Shown here: piece after piece, positions 50,808 through 59,007 of the stretch
Numbering within the stretch: position 1 is the stretch's first letter
How the letters are laid out: each line of letters starts with the position of its first letter
Notes under the pieces: generated by a model
Seen by the model: the letters and a program-made list of their open reading frames with translations, nothing else
Databases searched by the model: none
What the model was told of the DNA's origin: nothing
Made by a program: the position numbers and the translations under genes
DNA from: Ruminococcus sp.
Lineage (GTDB): Bacteria > Bacillota > Clostridia > Oscillospirales > Ruminococcaceae
Assembly: GCA_030533265.1 (NCBI GenBank)
Contig: JAUNJM010000001.1
Location: forward strand, 62,001 to 126,000
DNA length: 64,000 bases
Direction: 5' to 3'

Positions 50808-52421
50808 TTCTATAAATGATTTCATGCCTCTTTCACGTCTGAACTCAAGGTACTCCTCATAGGTTCCCTGTCTGTCGATACAGCCGTCAGGAGTAATCTC
50901 GATTATTCTGTTCGCAACAGTTTCCATGATTTCGTGGTCATGTGATGCGAAAAGTATGACTCCTTTGAAGTCACGTAGACCGTTGTTTACGGCTGTTATA
51001 CTTTCAAGGTCAAGGTGGTTGGTAGGACGGTCAAGAACAATAACGTTTGACCCGAAAAGCATCATGCGTGAGAACATACATCTTACCTTTTCTCCTCCTG
51101 AAAGCACTTCGACTTTTTTGTAAATGTCGTCACCTGAGAACAACATTTTTCCTAAGAATCCACGCAGGAAAGTGTCGGTTTCTTCTGTTGTTGAATACTG
51201 TCTTATCCAGTCAACTATTGTCATATCGCAACCGTCAAAGAAGCTTGAATTGTCAACAGGGAAGTAGGAACGTGTTGTTGTTGAACCCCATTTGAATGTA
51301 CCCTCATCAGGCTCTTCCTCTTCCATGATGATCTTGAAAAGCATTGTTATTGCCTGTTCTGATTCACCAATGAAAGCTACTTTGTCTGTTCTGCCGAGTG
51401 TGAATGACACGTTGTTAAGCAGTTTTTCACCATCAACAGTTTTTGAAATGCCGTCTACTCTAAGTATTTCTTTACCGGGCTCTCTGTCCATATTGAAGCC
51501 GATATACGGATACTTTCTTGATGATGCAGGCATTTCCTCTACTGTAAGCTTATCGATGAGCTTACGTCTTGATGTGGCCTGCTTTGACTTTGATTTGTTT
51601 GCGGAGAATCTTGCGATAAATTCCTGCAATTCCTTGATTTTTTCCTCAGCCTTTTTATTCTGCTGTTTTATCATTCTCTGCATAAGCTGTGAGGATTCAT
51701 ACCAGAATTCATAGTTACCAACATACATTTTGATTTTGGTATAGTCTATATCGACAATGTGTGTGCAGACATTATTGAGGAAGTGTCTGTCGTGAGATAC
51801 GACAAGTACTGTTCCGAAATACTCGGCAAGGAAGTCCTCAAGCCAGCGGATAGCATCAATGTCGAGGTGGTTTGTAGGCTCGTCGAGAAGGATTATATCA
51901 GGATTGCCGAAAAGTGCTTGTGCAAGCAATACCTTGACCTTTTCGTTACCCGAAAGTGAGGACATCTGCATATAAAGCAGATCTTCTGATAGTCCGAGTC
52001 CCTGGATAAGCTTTGAGGCGTCAGACTCAGCTTCCCAGCCGTTATGCTCAGCAAATTCACCCTCAAGGAGTGCTGCTTTTTCACCGTCTTCCTCAGTGAA
52101 ATCCTCCTTTGCATAGAGAGCGTCCTTTTCCTGAATTATATCATACAGTCTTTGGTTGCCCATGATTACTGTGTCAAGCACGTTATATTCATCATAGGCA
52201 AAGTGGTCCTGTTTAAGAACTGATAGTCTTGTTTCCTTCGGGATTGAAACTTCACCTGTTGTAGGTTCGATTTCACCACAGAGTATTTTCAAAAATGTTG
52301 ATTTTCCTGCTCCATTTGCTCCGATTATACCATAGCAGTTGCCGTTTGTGAACTTCAGATCAACGTCCTTGAAAAGCATTTGCCCACCAAATGACAGGCT
52401 TACATTAGAAACTGTAATCAT
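50805..52421 (-). CDS. ABC-F ATPase (YkpA/YbiT-like) with degenerate second ATP site
   Basis: 538-residue soluble protein with two ATPase domains joined by a charged linker (KKAEEKIKELQEFIARFSANKS), the build of ribosome-binding ABC-F translation factors. Domain 1 is intact: GANGAGKST, LSGNEKVKVLLAQAL, ILLDEPTNHLD. Domain 2 is altered: the Walker A position reads GESEQAITML, with isoleucine where lysine is expected, and Walker B reads VLDRPTNHLD, with arginine in place of the catalytic glutamate. Its LSGGEKVRCMFSRMML signature is kept. Lack of membrane helices excludes a transporter. The promoter is at 52458-52486. Confidence 0.88.
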   Translation of the reverse strand: MITVSNVSLSFGGQMLFKDVDLKFTNGNCYGIIGANGAGKSTFLKILCGEIEPTTGEVSIPKETRLSVLKQDHFAYDEYNVLDTVIMGNQRLYDIIQEKDALYAKEDFTEEDGEKAALLEGEFAEHNGWEAESDASKLIQGLGLSEDLLYMQMSSLSGNEKVKVLLAQALFGNPDIILLDEPTNHLDIDAIRWLEDFLAEYFGTVLVVSHDRHFLNNVCTHIVDIDYTKIKMYVGNYEFWYESSQLMQRMIKQQNKKAEEKIKELQEFIARFSANKSKSKQATSRRKLIDKLTVEEMPASSRKYPYIGFNMDREPGKEILRVDGISKTVDGEKLLNNVSFTLGRTDKVAFIGESEQAITMLFKIIMEEEEPDEGTFKWGSTTTRSYFPVDNSSFFDGCDMTIVDWIRQYSTTEETDTFLRGFLGKMLFSGDDIYKKVEVLSGGEKVRCMFSRMMLFGSNVIVLDRPTNHLDLESITAVNNGLRDFKGVILFASHDHEIMETVANRIIEITPDGCIDRQGTYEEYLEFRRERGMKSFIE

Positions 52422-52457
52422 TTGTTTTCTCCTTCTACCTTTTAATCATAATTATTT

Positions 52458-52486
52458 ATTATATCACAAAAATATATTCTTGTCTA
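52458..52486 (-). promoter_or_regulatory. ABC-F gene promoter, extended -10
   Basis: On the minus strand TAGACA, 17 bases, TATAAT, with TGA before the -10. Confidence 0.72.
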
Positions 52487-52490
52487 CACC

Positions 52491-52519
52491 AAAAAAGGAC
52501 TGCCGATTATGGCAGTCCT
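52491..52519 (-). terminator. Terminator of the LCP gene
   Basis: AGGACTGCC (52496-52504) pairs with GGCAGTCCT (52511-52519); on the minus strand a run of six T follows, 8 bases after the LCP stop. Confidence 0.85.
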
Positions 52520-52526
52520 GATTTTG

Positions 52527-53801
52527 TTAATTAGCATTGAAAATGTTCTTATAAAGATATTTCTTGTTTACTTCAAAGTCGATACCGATTACAGACATAC
52601 TTCTTATCGTCATATATTCATATGAATCGTCGATTGGTACACGACATTGCTTGAGGTCAAATTTGAAATATGACGGTGATTTCAGAATGAGTTTATAGAG
52701 ATCCCATTCGGTAAGGTTTGTTGTAACGTTCGGCAAAAGCTTGTCCATAAGATCGTCAAGCTCACCTATATCAAGCTTTTTAGCTTTGATGAATACTTGT
52801 TCAAGAACTTTTCTCTGACGCTCTGTTCGTCCGAAGTCGGTTCCGACATATCTGATTCGTGAATACGCAAGAGCCTGTTTTCCGTTGAGATGCTGTTTTC
52901 CGGCACTGACGTAATCAGCTCCGCTTCCTCCTATCTGATCAATATATTTAGGCATATATTGTGCTTCTTCAGCTGTGATTTCAAGGTCAACTCCGCCGAC
53001 TGCATCTATTACGTTCACAAATGAGGTGAAGTCAATTTGTGCGTATTTATCAATCTTTATCTTGAAGTTCTGCTCGATAGTCTTAATGACAAGATCTGCT
53101 CCGCCATAAGCGTAAGCATGGTTAAGTCTTGTTGTTTCAATGCCCGGAATAGTGAGGTAAATATCACGCAGGAATGAGGTCATAACTATCTGCTTTGTCT
53201 GTTTGTTTATCGACACAAGTATCATACTGTCGGAACGTCCACGTTCATTGTTTGTTCTTGCATCTGTACCTAAAAGCAATATGTTCATGACGTCCTTTGA
53301 TTCCATGAGACCTTCTTTGTTGAAGTTTGCTTTGATTTGTTCTTCCAGTGAAGTTATCTCTTCCTTCGGAGAATCAGGTTCATCAACAAGTTCATCTATA
53401 TCAATAGTTTCGTATATCTCAGCTTCTTCCTCAACTATATTTATCTTTGAAATATAGCTATGTATGATGATTCCTGCTGTTATGAGAAATGCAAGTAACA
53501 GTCCCAATATAACAGACACAACGATTATCATTCTTCTTTTCTTTTTGCTCATACGGTGCTTGTGATGTCGATGATGATGCCCGCTTGAGTGGTGGTGACT
53601 GCTACTGTGTGAGCTATGATGATGGTGGTGATGGTTATGATGACTGTCGTTTGCAAGCAAAGCGCTAAGGTCTATATCTGAATTGTGAGGTAATGTAAAG
53701 TCTTCTTTTTCAGGCAACACTTTTTTTTCAACAGCGATATCCTTAGCTTTTTTAGCTTCTTCTATTTTTTCTTGCAATGACTTTTCTTTTTCTTCAGCCA
53801 T
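52527..53801 (-). CDS. LCP (LytR-CpsA-Psr) family protein with histidine-rich cytoplasmic tail
   Basis: 424 residues. LCP enzymes link wall polymers to peptidoglycan outside the membrane. Order: charged N-terminal part (1-50), a histidine-rich tract (about 54-82, some 18 His in 29 residues), basic KKKRR, one membrane helix (about 92-114), an acidic linker, and the LCP domain (about 170-370) with LLLGTDARTNNERGRSDSMI (phosphate-binding Arg/Asp), SFLRDIYLTIPG, RLNHAYAYGG and SRIRYVGTDFGRTERQ. All key LCP residues appear present. The tract is on the cytoplasmic side and may bind Zn, Ni or Cu. It is a single-gene unit with promoter and terminator. Confidence 0.9.
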   Translation of the reverse strand: MAEEKEKSLQEKIEEAKKAKDIAVEKKVLPEKEDFTLPHNSDIDLSALLANDSHHNHHHHHHSSHSSSHHHSSGHHHRHHKHRMSKKKRRMIIVVSVILGLLLAFLITAGIIIHSYISKINIVEEEAEIYETIDIDELVDEPDSPKEEITSLEEQIKANFNKEGLMESKDVMNILLLGTDARTNNERGRSDSMILVSINKQTKQIVMTSFLRDIYLTIPGIETTRLNHAYAYGGADLVIKTIEQNFKIKIDKYAQIDFTSFVNVIDAVGGVDLEITAEEAQYMPKYIDQIGGSGADYVSAGKQHLNGKQALAYSRIRYVGTDFGRTERQRKVLEQVFIKAKKLDIGELDDLMDKLLPNVTTNLTEWDLYKLILKSPSYFKFDLKQCRVPIDDSYEYMTIRSMSVIGIDFEVNKKYLYKNIFNAN

Positions 53802-53839
53802 TATATTGCAAACCGCCTTTCATATACTTAATAATATAC

Positions 53840-53868
53840 ATTATAACATGATTAGTCATATTTTTCAA
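53840..53868 (-). promoter_or_regulatory. LCP gene promoter, extended -10
   Basis: On the minus strand TTGAAA, 17 bases, TATAAT, with TGT before the -10. Confidence 0.75.
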
Positions 53869-53887
53869 GTGGTACCGGATAACAATA

Positions 53888-55735
53888 TCATACAGTATCG
53901 GTTTTCAACGCTCTCATGGCATTGAGAATAGCGATAACTGATACCCCGACATCGGCAAAAACGGCTGTCCACATACTTGCAAGTCCAAAAGCTCCGAGTA
54001 TAAGAACTGCAAACTTAACTAAAAGCGAAAATATGATATTCTGACGCACTATTCCAAGGGTACGTTTTGCAATGCTTATTGCAAGCGGTATTTTTTCCGG
54101 GGAGTCATCCATAAGCACTACATCGGCAGCCTCGATTGCTGCATCCGAGCCTATGCCTCCCATTGCGATACCTATATCTGCTCTTGTAAGCACCGGAGCA
54201 TCATTTGTTCCGTCACCAACAAACACCAGCTTGCCATTGTCTGATCGTTCGGCGAGCAGTTGCTCGACTTTTTCTACCTTATCTGTCGGAAGAAGTTGTG
54301 TATATATCATGTCCATTCCAAGCTCATTACCTATGCTTTCACCGATTTCCTTTGAATCACCTGTGAGCATGACTGTTTTTATAACACCATGCTTTTTGAG
54401 CTGTTTTATTGCTTCTTGTGAGCCTTCTTTCAATTCGTCCGAAATGACAATATGGCCTGCATATTCACCGTCAACGGCAATATGGACTACTGTTCCGACT
54501 TGATGACAGCTATGCCATTCTGCACCGACTTGATCCATGAGCTTACTGTTGCCTGCACAGACTGTTTTACCGTCAATTATTGCACGCACACCATATCCTG
54601 AGATTTCTTCGGTTGTGCTGACTCTGCTGTTGTCAAGAGGGGTTGCATATGCATTTTTCAATGAACGTGAAATAGGATGGTCAGAATAGATTTCTGCAAG
54701 AGCTGAAAGCTCAAGCAACTCTGATTCCGACATTTTTTCTGAGTGAACGGCAGTGACCTTGAAAACACCTTTTGTAAGTGTACCTGTTTTGTCAAACACC
54801 ATGATCTCTGTTTTTGCAAGTGCTTCAAGATAGTTTCCACCTTTGATGAGTATTCCACAGCGTGATGCTCCTCCGATACCACCAAAAAAGCTCAGCGGTA
54901 CTGAAATCACCAACGCACATGGACAGGAAATTACGAGGAAAATCAATGCCCGGTGTATCCATTCTGACCAGTTTCCGACAAATAAAGGTGGTATAACTGC
55001 AAGAACGACTGCTCCCAGCACGACGCATGGAGTATAGTATTTTGCAAAACGAGTGATGAAATTTTCGGATCTGGCTTTCTTTGTACCTGCGTTTTCAACA
55101 AGGTCAAGTATCTTTGCAACGGTTGACTCACCAAACGTTTTTGTAGCTCTTACTTTGAGCAGACCACTCATATTGATACAACCACTGATTATTTCGTCAC
55201 CTGTACTGACTGTTTTAGGTAGTGATTCGCCTGTCAGGCCAGAGGTATCTATATTTGAGTTGCCCTCGATAACAATGCCGTCAAGGGGTATTTTTTCTCC
55301 TGCTTTTACTATGATAACATCGCCGATACTGATTTCGTCAGGATCAACCTGCACGAGTTGTCCGTTGTGCTCAATGTTTGCATAATCGGGACGAATATTC
55401 ATGAGAGATGTAATTGATTTTCGGGATTTGCCGACTGCATAGCTCTGGAAAAGCTCTCCTATCTGGTAAAAAAGCATAACCGCAACGCCTTCGGTATACT
55501 CGCCTGTAAAAAATGCTCCTATGGTTGCAAGTGCCATGAGAAAATTCTCGTCAAACACCTGTCCGTGAAATATATTCCGCACTGCTTTCCACAAAACGTC
55601 CCAGCCGATGACTGCATACGGTACAAAAAAAACAAGATACTGCAACCAGCCGTCAAATCCGATGATTTTAACGGTTACCAGCAGAACAAAGCTTAGTATT
55701 ATTCTTGCAAGCATCTTTTTCTGTCTGCGTGACAT
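53888..55735 (-). CDS. Heavy-metal P1B-type ATPase (Zn/Cd/Pb efflux type)
   Basis: 615-residue metal exporter. Eight predicted helices: metal-binding CPC in SCPCALVISVPLS, phosphorylation site DKTGTLTKG, TGES loop (SGLTGESLP), GDGTNDAPVL hinge, and a final helix with ADVGVSVIAILNAMR whose aspartate matches the Zn/Cd/Pb subgroup. The usual N-terminal metal-binding domain is not fused; the gene upstream encodes one separately. It is the third gene of the ArsR - HMA - ATPase operon, with a gap of 13 bases, so expression should rise when metal releases the repressor. Confidence 0.92.
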   Translation of the reverse strand: MSRRQKKMLARIILSFVLLVTVKIIGFDGWLQYLVFFVPYAVIGWDVLWKAVRNIFHGQVFDENFLMALATIGAFFTGEYTEGVAVMLFYQIGELFQSYAVGKSRKSITSLMNIRPDYANIEHNGQLVQVDPDEISIGDVIIVKAGEKIPLDGIVIEGNSNIDTSGLTGESLPKTVSTGDEIISGCINMSGLLKVRATKTFGESTVAKILDLVENAGTKKARSENFITRFAKYYTPCVVLGAVVLAVIPPLFVGNWSEWIHRALIFLVISCPCALVISVPLSFFGGIGGASRCGILIKGGNYLEALAKTEIMVFDKTGTLTKGVFKVTAVHSEKMSESELLELSALAEIYSDHPISRSLKNAYATPLDNSRVSTTEEISGYGVRAIIDGKTVCAGNSKLMDQVGAEWHSCHQVGTVVHIAVDGEYAGHIVISDELKEGSQEAIKQLKKHGVIKTVMLTGDSKEIGESIGNELGMDMIYTQLLPTDKVEKVEQLLAERSDNGKLVFVGDGTNDAPVLTRADIGIAMGGIGSDAAIEAADVVLMDDSPEKIPLAISIAKRTLGIVRQNIIFSLLVKFAVLILGAFGLASMWTAVFADVGVSVIAILNAMRALKTDTV

Positions 55736-55748
55736 TTTAATCCCCCCC

Positions 55749-55967
55749 TCAGAACAGAATTCTGCAATCAGGTTCTACTTTTTTGCAGATCTTTGCAGCC
55801 TTTTTGAGAACATCATCAAACTTTTCATCCTCGGCGGTAAGAGTCATTTTCTGAGTCATAAAACTTATGGAAACGCTTTCTACGCCATCAATCTTGCGGA
55901 TTGCGTTCTCCATTTTTGCAGCACAATTTGCACAATCGAGATCCTGCATCTTAAATGCTTTTTTCAT
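55749..55967 (-). CDS. Stand-alone heavy-metal-associated (HMA) domain protein
   Basis: 72 residues with the ferredoxin-like HMA fold and metal site DLDCANCAAKM (Cys-x2-Cys), ending CKKVEPDCRILF. It corresponds to the detached N-terminal domain of ZntA/CadA-type pumps and probably hands metal to, or senses it for, the neighbouring ATPase. It starts 1 base after the repressor gene stop. Confidence 0.9.
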   Translation of the reverse strand: MKKAFKMQDLDCANCAAKMENAIRKIDGVESVSISFMTQKMTLTAEDEKFDDVLKKAAKICKKVEPDCRILF

Positions 55968-55968
55968 G

Positions 55969-56343
55969 TCAGTTTCCCTCCGTAATATGTTCCATACCTT
56001 GATCTATAATGCGTCTTACATGGTCGTCCGTAAGTGAATAGAAAACATTCTTTCCATCCTTTCTGAAACGCACAAGCTTATTATTTTTCAATACTCTGAG
56101 CTGGTGTGACACTGCTGTTTGTGATAGCCCCAGAAGATGTGCTATATCGCAGACGCACAGTTCCGATTCGAACAGAGCATACAATATCTTTATTCTCGTT
56201 GAGTCACCGAACACCTTGAAAAGCTCTGCCAGGTCGTAAAGTGTTTCATCCTCAGGCATATTTTCATTTACGCTATTTACAACGTCCTCATGCACGCACA
56301 GATACTCGCACTGCTCGATTCTTTCCTCATTTCTTTCAGTCAT
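55969..56343 (-). CDS. ArsR/SmtB-family metal-responsive repressor (CadC-like)
   Basis: 124 residues with a winged helix: ELCVCDIAHLLGLSQTAVSHQLRVLK (cysteines in the metal-sensing helix as in CadC), KLVRFRKDGKNVFYSL wing, and an N-terminal cysteine pair (EQCEYLCVHEDV) as in the CadC alpha3N site. Zn, Cd or Pb sensing is inferred from these cysteines and the operon. The frame reaches 56373, but AGGTGA fixes ATG 56343. It is the first gene of the efflux operon; the operator lies over its promoter. Confidence 0.9.
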   Translation of the reverse strand: MTERNEERIEQCEYLCVHEDVVNSVNENMPEDETLYDLAELFKVFGDSTRIKILYALFESELCVCDIAHLLGLSQTAVSHQLRVLKNNKLVRFRKDGKNVFYSLTDDHVRRIIDQGMEHITEGN

Positions 56344-56390
56344 AAAATCACCTGTCCTTTTTAGTATATGCAAAACGCATTAAACAAATT

Positions 56391-56416
56391 AACATATGTT
56401 TATCTGTTCATATGTT
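56391..56416. promoter_or_regulatory. ArsR-type operator
   Basis: Imperfect 11-2-11 dyad: ACATATGTTTA (from 56392) and, on the other strand, ACATATGAACA (to 56415). It overlaps the -10 box of the efflux operon, the usual place for an ArsR/SmtB operator. Confidence 0.7.
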
Positions 56417-56440
56417 AACATATTATCGCTGGAAAGTCAA
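56412..56440 (-). promoter_or_regulatory. Metal-efflux operon promoter, extended -10
   Basis: On the minus strand TTGACT (56440-56435), 17 bases, TAACAT (56417-56412), with TGT before the -10. Confidence 0.7.
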
Positions 56441-56557
56441 GGGGGTTAATAGTTTGTTTACAAAAAAACCACGTAATTGTAATCCGCTGTTTTATTCTTT
56501 AAACGAAGTTTTGTGAAACTTCTTTATTACTGACGGACTAAACGAGCGTGTTTTTAC

Positions 56558-56586
56558 TTTACTTTTGTGTTTGGTTATGGTATAAT
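56558..56586 (+). promoter_or_regulatory. aro operon promoter, extended -10
   Basis: TTTACT (56558-56563), 17 bases, TATAAT (56581-56586), with TGG before the -10. Confidence 0.7.
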
Positions 56587-56629
56587 AAATTTAATTTAAA
56601 TCAGTAAAGCACTTTGAAAGGAAACCATT

Positions 56630-57739
56630 ATGAAATTTAATTGTGAGCTGAAGAAAATTGTGGACGATTCTTATGAAATAGAGATCGGTCATGATTTGTA
56701 TGATACATTGATAAACGACCTCAGAAACGGGCTGTGCGGAAAGGTGAAGAAGTTTGCCGTTGTCACCGATTCGATTGTCGTTGATCTCTATGGCAGAAAG
56801 ATTCATGACATGATAAAAAACGCCGGCTTTACTACTGATCTGTTTGTTATACCTGAAGGTGAGAAGTCTAAAACAAGGCAGATGAAAGAGTTTGTTGAGG
56901 ACTCAATGCTTGAAAAGGGTTATAGACGTGACTGTGCAGTTATTGCAGTTGGCGGAGGCGTTGTAACCGACCTCTCAGGATTTGTAGCAGGAACTTTCGG
57001 AAGAGGAGTGCCTTTTGTCAACTTTGCCACAACTCTGCTCTCGGCGGCAGATGCGTCGGTTGGTGGGAAAACTGCTGTTGATACGCCACTCGCTACCAAC
57101 CTTATCGGAATGTTCAACCAGCCTGAAAAAGTGTATATAGACATTGACACATGGAAAACTCTGCCTGAGCGACAGATTGCAAGTGGTCTTTCCGAAACAA
57201 TAAAACACGCATGTCTTGGTGATGCTGAGCTTTTTGAGTATCTTGAAATGAACATTGAAAAAGTCTTCGACTGTGACAGAGAAACCTGTGAATATATTTC
57301 AGAACATAACTGTGCTGTTAAGTACAAGGTTGTTATGCAGGATGAACGTGAATCAGGACTGCGTGAGATTCTCAATCTCGGTCATACGGTCGGCAGAGCT
57401 ATTGAAACGGTATCGGATTACAGACTTCTTCACGGTGAGGCTCTTGCTATCGGAATGATAGCTCAGGTCAAGCTCGGAGAAAAGTTGGGATTTATTTCGC
57501 ATGAAAATGTACAGCGTATAACCGAGCTTTATAAGCGTGCAAAGCTTCACACTGAGATACCTGATTATATCGACAAGACTACTCTTGTAAAAAAACTATA
57601 TACCGATAAAAAAGTCCGTGATGGCAAACTGCGTTTTGTTTTCCAGAAAGAGATCGGAAATGTTATGCAGTTTGGCGAAAACAACTTTGGTAAGGAAATA
57701 ACCGAGCAGGAAATCGCTCAGATAATTGAAAGTATGTAA
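56630..57739 (+). CDS. aroB: 3-Dehydroquinate synthase
   Basis: NAD- and metal-dependent second step of the shikimate pathway; 369 residues. Motifs: VIPEGEKSK, the glycine-rich AVGGGVVTDLSGFVAGTFGRG, PTTLLSAADASVGGKTAVD (as FATTLLSAADASVGGKTAVD), the metal ligands in ESGLREILNLGHTVGRAIE and LHGEALAIGM. GAAAGGAA precedes ATG 56630. It is the first gene of aroB-aroA-aroC, with 17 bases to aroA. Confidence 0.95.
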   Translation: MKFNCELKKIVDDSYEIEIGHDLYDTLINDLRNGLCGKVKKFAVVTDSIVVDLYGRKIHDMIKNAGFTTDLFVIPEGEKSKTRQMKEFVEDSMLEKGYRRDCAVIAVGGGVVTDLSGFVAGTFGRGVPFVNFATTLLSAADASVGGKTAVDTPLATNLIGMFNQPEKVYIDIDTWKTLPERQIASGLSETIKHACLGDAELFEYLEMNIEKVFDCDRETCEYISEHNCAVKYKVVMQDERESGLREILNLGHTVGRAIETVSDYRLLHGEALAIGMIAQVKLGEKLGFISHENVQRITELYKRAKLHTEIPDYIDKTTLVKKLYTDKKVRDGKLRFVFQKEIGNVMQFGENNFGKEITEQEIAQIIESM

Positions 57740-57756
57740 CCGAAAGGATAATATAA

Positions 57757-59007
57757 ATGATAGTTGAAATAACCCCTGCAAAGCTTTCAGGCAAAGTTAA
57801 AATACCACCATCAAAAAGTGTGGCACACAGACTTATAATCTCTGCTGCACTGGCAAAGGGTACGTCTGTAATATCGAATATTTATCCTTCAAAGGACATA
57901 ATTGCTACTATCGAAGCAATGAAAGCTCTGGGTGCGATGATAACTCTTGATGGGGATGTTGCTACTGTCAGGGGTATCGAAAATCCGCCTGAAAAGGCTG
58001 TTATCGACTGCAACGAATCGGGTTCAACAATGCGTTTTCTCATACCCGTTGCCTGTGCTTTAGGTGTGGAATGTACTTTTCTGGGAAGCGGAAAGCTGCC
58101 TCAAAGACCGATAACACCTTATTTGGAGGAGCTTCCAAAGCACGGGATAGAATTTGATTTCAGTAAGGCTCGTGATGGCGATACACTTCCATGTACCCTC
58201 AAGGGCAAGCTTACAGCCGGTAGATTTGAAATTGACGGAGGAATATCCTCGCAGTTTATCACGGGACTGATTTTCGCTCTCACACTGCTTGACGGTGACA
58301 GTGAAATTGCTCTTACATCACATCTTGAATCACGTCCTTATGTAGATATAACAACTGACTGCATAAAGTCTTTCGGTGGAAAGATAGCAGAAACCGAAAC
58401 AAGCTATTTTGTGAAGGGCAGTCAGAAGCTTATCGCTTGCAATATGGAAACAGAGGGTGATTTCTCTCAGTGTGCATTTTTCAAGGTTGCAAATTGTCTT
58501 GGCAGCAAAATTGATATTCAAGGGCTTAATATGGATTCTGTTCAGGGAGATAAAAAAATTATTGAAATATGTGAGAAAATAGTTTATAATAAAAACGGTG
58601 AACTGAGTTCTTTTGTACTCGATTGCTCGGATATTCCTGATTTAGTACCGATTCTTACGGTACTTGCAAGTTTCTGCAAGGGTATATCTGAAATCACAAA
58701 CGTTGCAAGACTCAGGATAAAGGAAAGTGACAGGTTAGAAGCTATTTCTGATAGTCTTAACAAGCTGGGTTGTAAGGTTACTGCTTACAGTGACAGCCTT
58801 GTTATTGAAGGTGTTGAAAGTCTTAGTGGTGGTGAGGTTGACTCGTATAACGATCACCGTATCGCTATGGCAATGGCTATTGCTTGTACCAAATGCAAGG
58901 AGCCTTTGATTATCAGAGGTGCTCAGTGTGTAGAAAAATCTTATCCGAACTTCTGGGAGGATTATAAAGCTTTAGGAGGAATAATAAATGTCATCAACTT
59001 GGAATAA
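57757..59007 (+). CDS. aroA: 3-Phosphoshikimate 1-carboxyvinyltransferase (EPSP synthase)
   Basis: Sixth shikimate step, joining PEP to shikimate 3-phosphate; 416 residues. Motifs: PPSKSVAHRLIISAALAKG, ESGSTMRFLIPVACALG, GSGKLPQRPITPY, DGGISSQFITGL, RIKESDRLEAI and YNDHRIAMAMAIA. The glyphosate-binding alanine/glycine pattern was not classified. Its 3' end overlaps aroC by 20 bases. Confidence 0.95.
   Translation: MIVEITPAKLSGKVKIPPSKSVAHRLIISAALAKGTSVISNIYPSKDIIATIEAMKALGAMITLDGDVATVRGIENPPEKAVIDCNESGSTMRFLIPVACALGVECTFLGSGKLPQRPITPYLEELPKHGIEFDFSKARDGDTLPCTLKGKLTAGRFEIDGGISSQFITGLIFALTLLDGDSEIALTSHLESRPYVDITTDCIKSFGGKIAETETSYFVKGSQKLIACNMETEGDFSQCAFFKVANCLGSKIDIQGLNMDSVQGDKKIIEICEKIVYNKNGELSSFVLDCSDIPDLVPILTVLASFCKGISEITNVARLRIKESDRLEAISDSLNKLGCKVTAYSDSLVIEGVESLSGGEVDSYNDHRIAMAMAIACTKCKEPLIIRGAQCVEKSYPNFWEDYKALGGIINVINLE

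Noticed and set aside
53580..53640. Histidine tract of the LCP gene as a cloning tag or assembly artefact
   Set aside because: The run is interrupted by Ser, Asn, Gly, Arg and Lys codons, is longer than a tag and lies in frame inside the natural N-terminal region.
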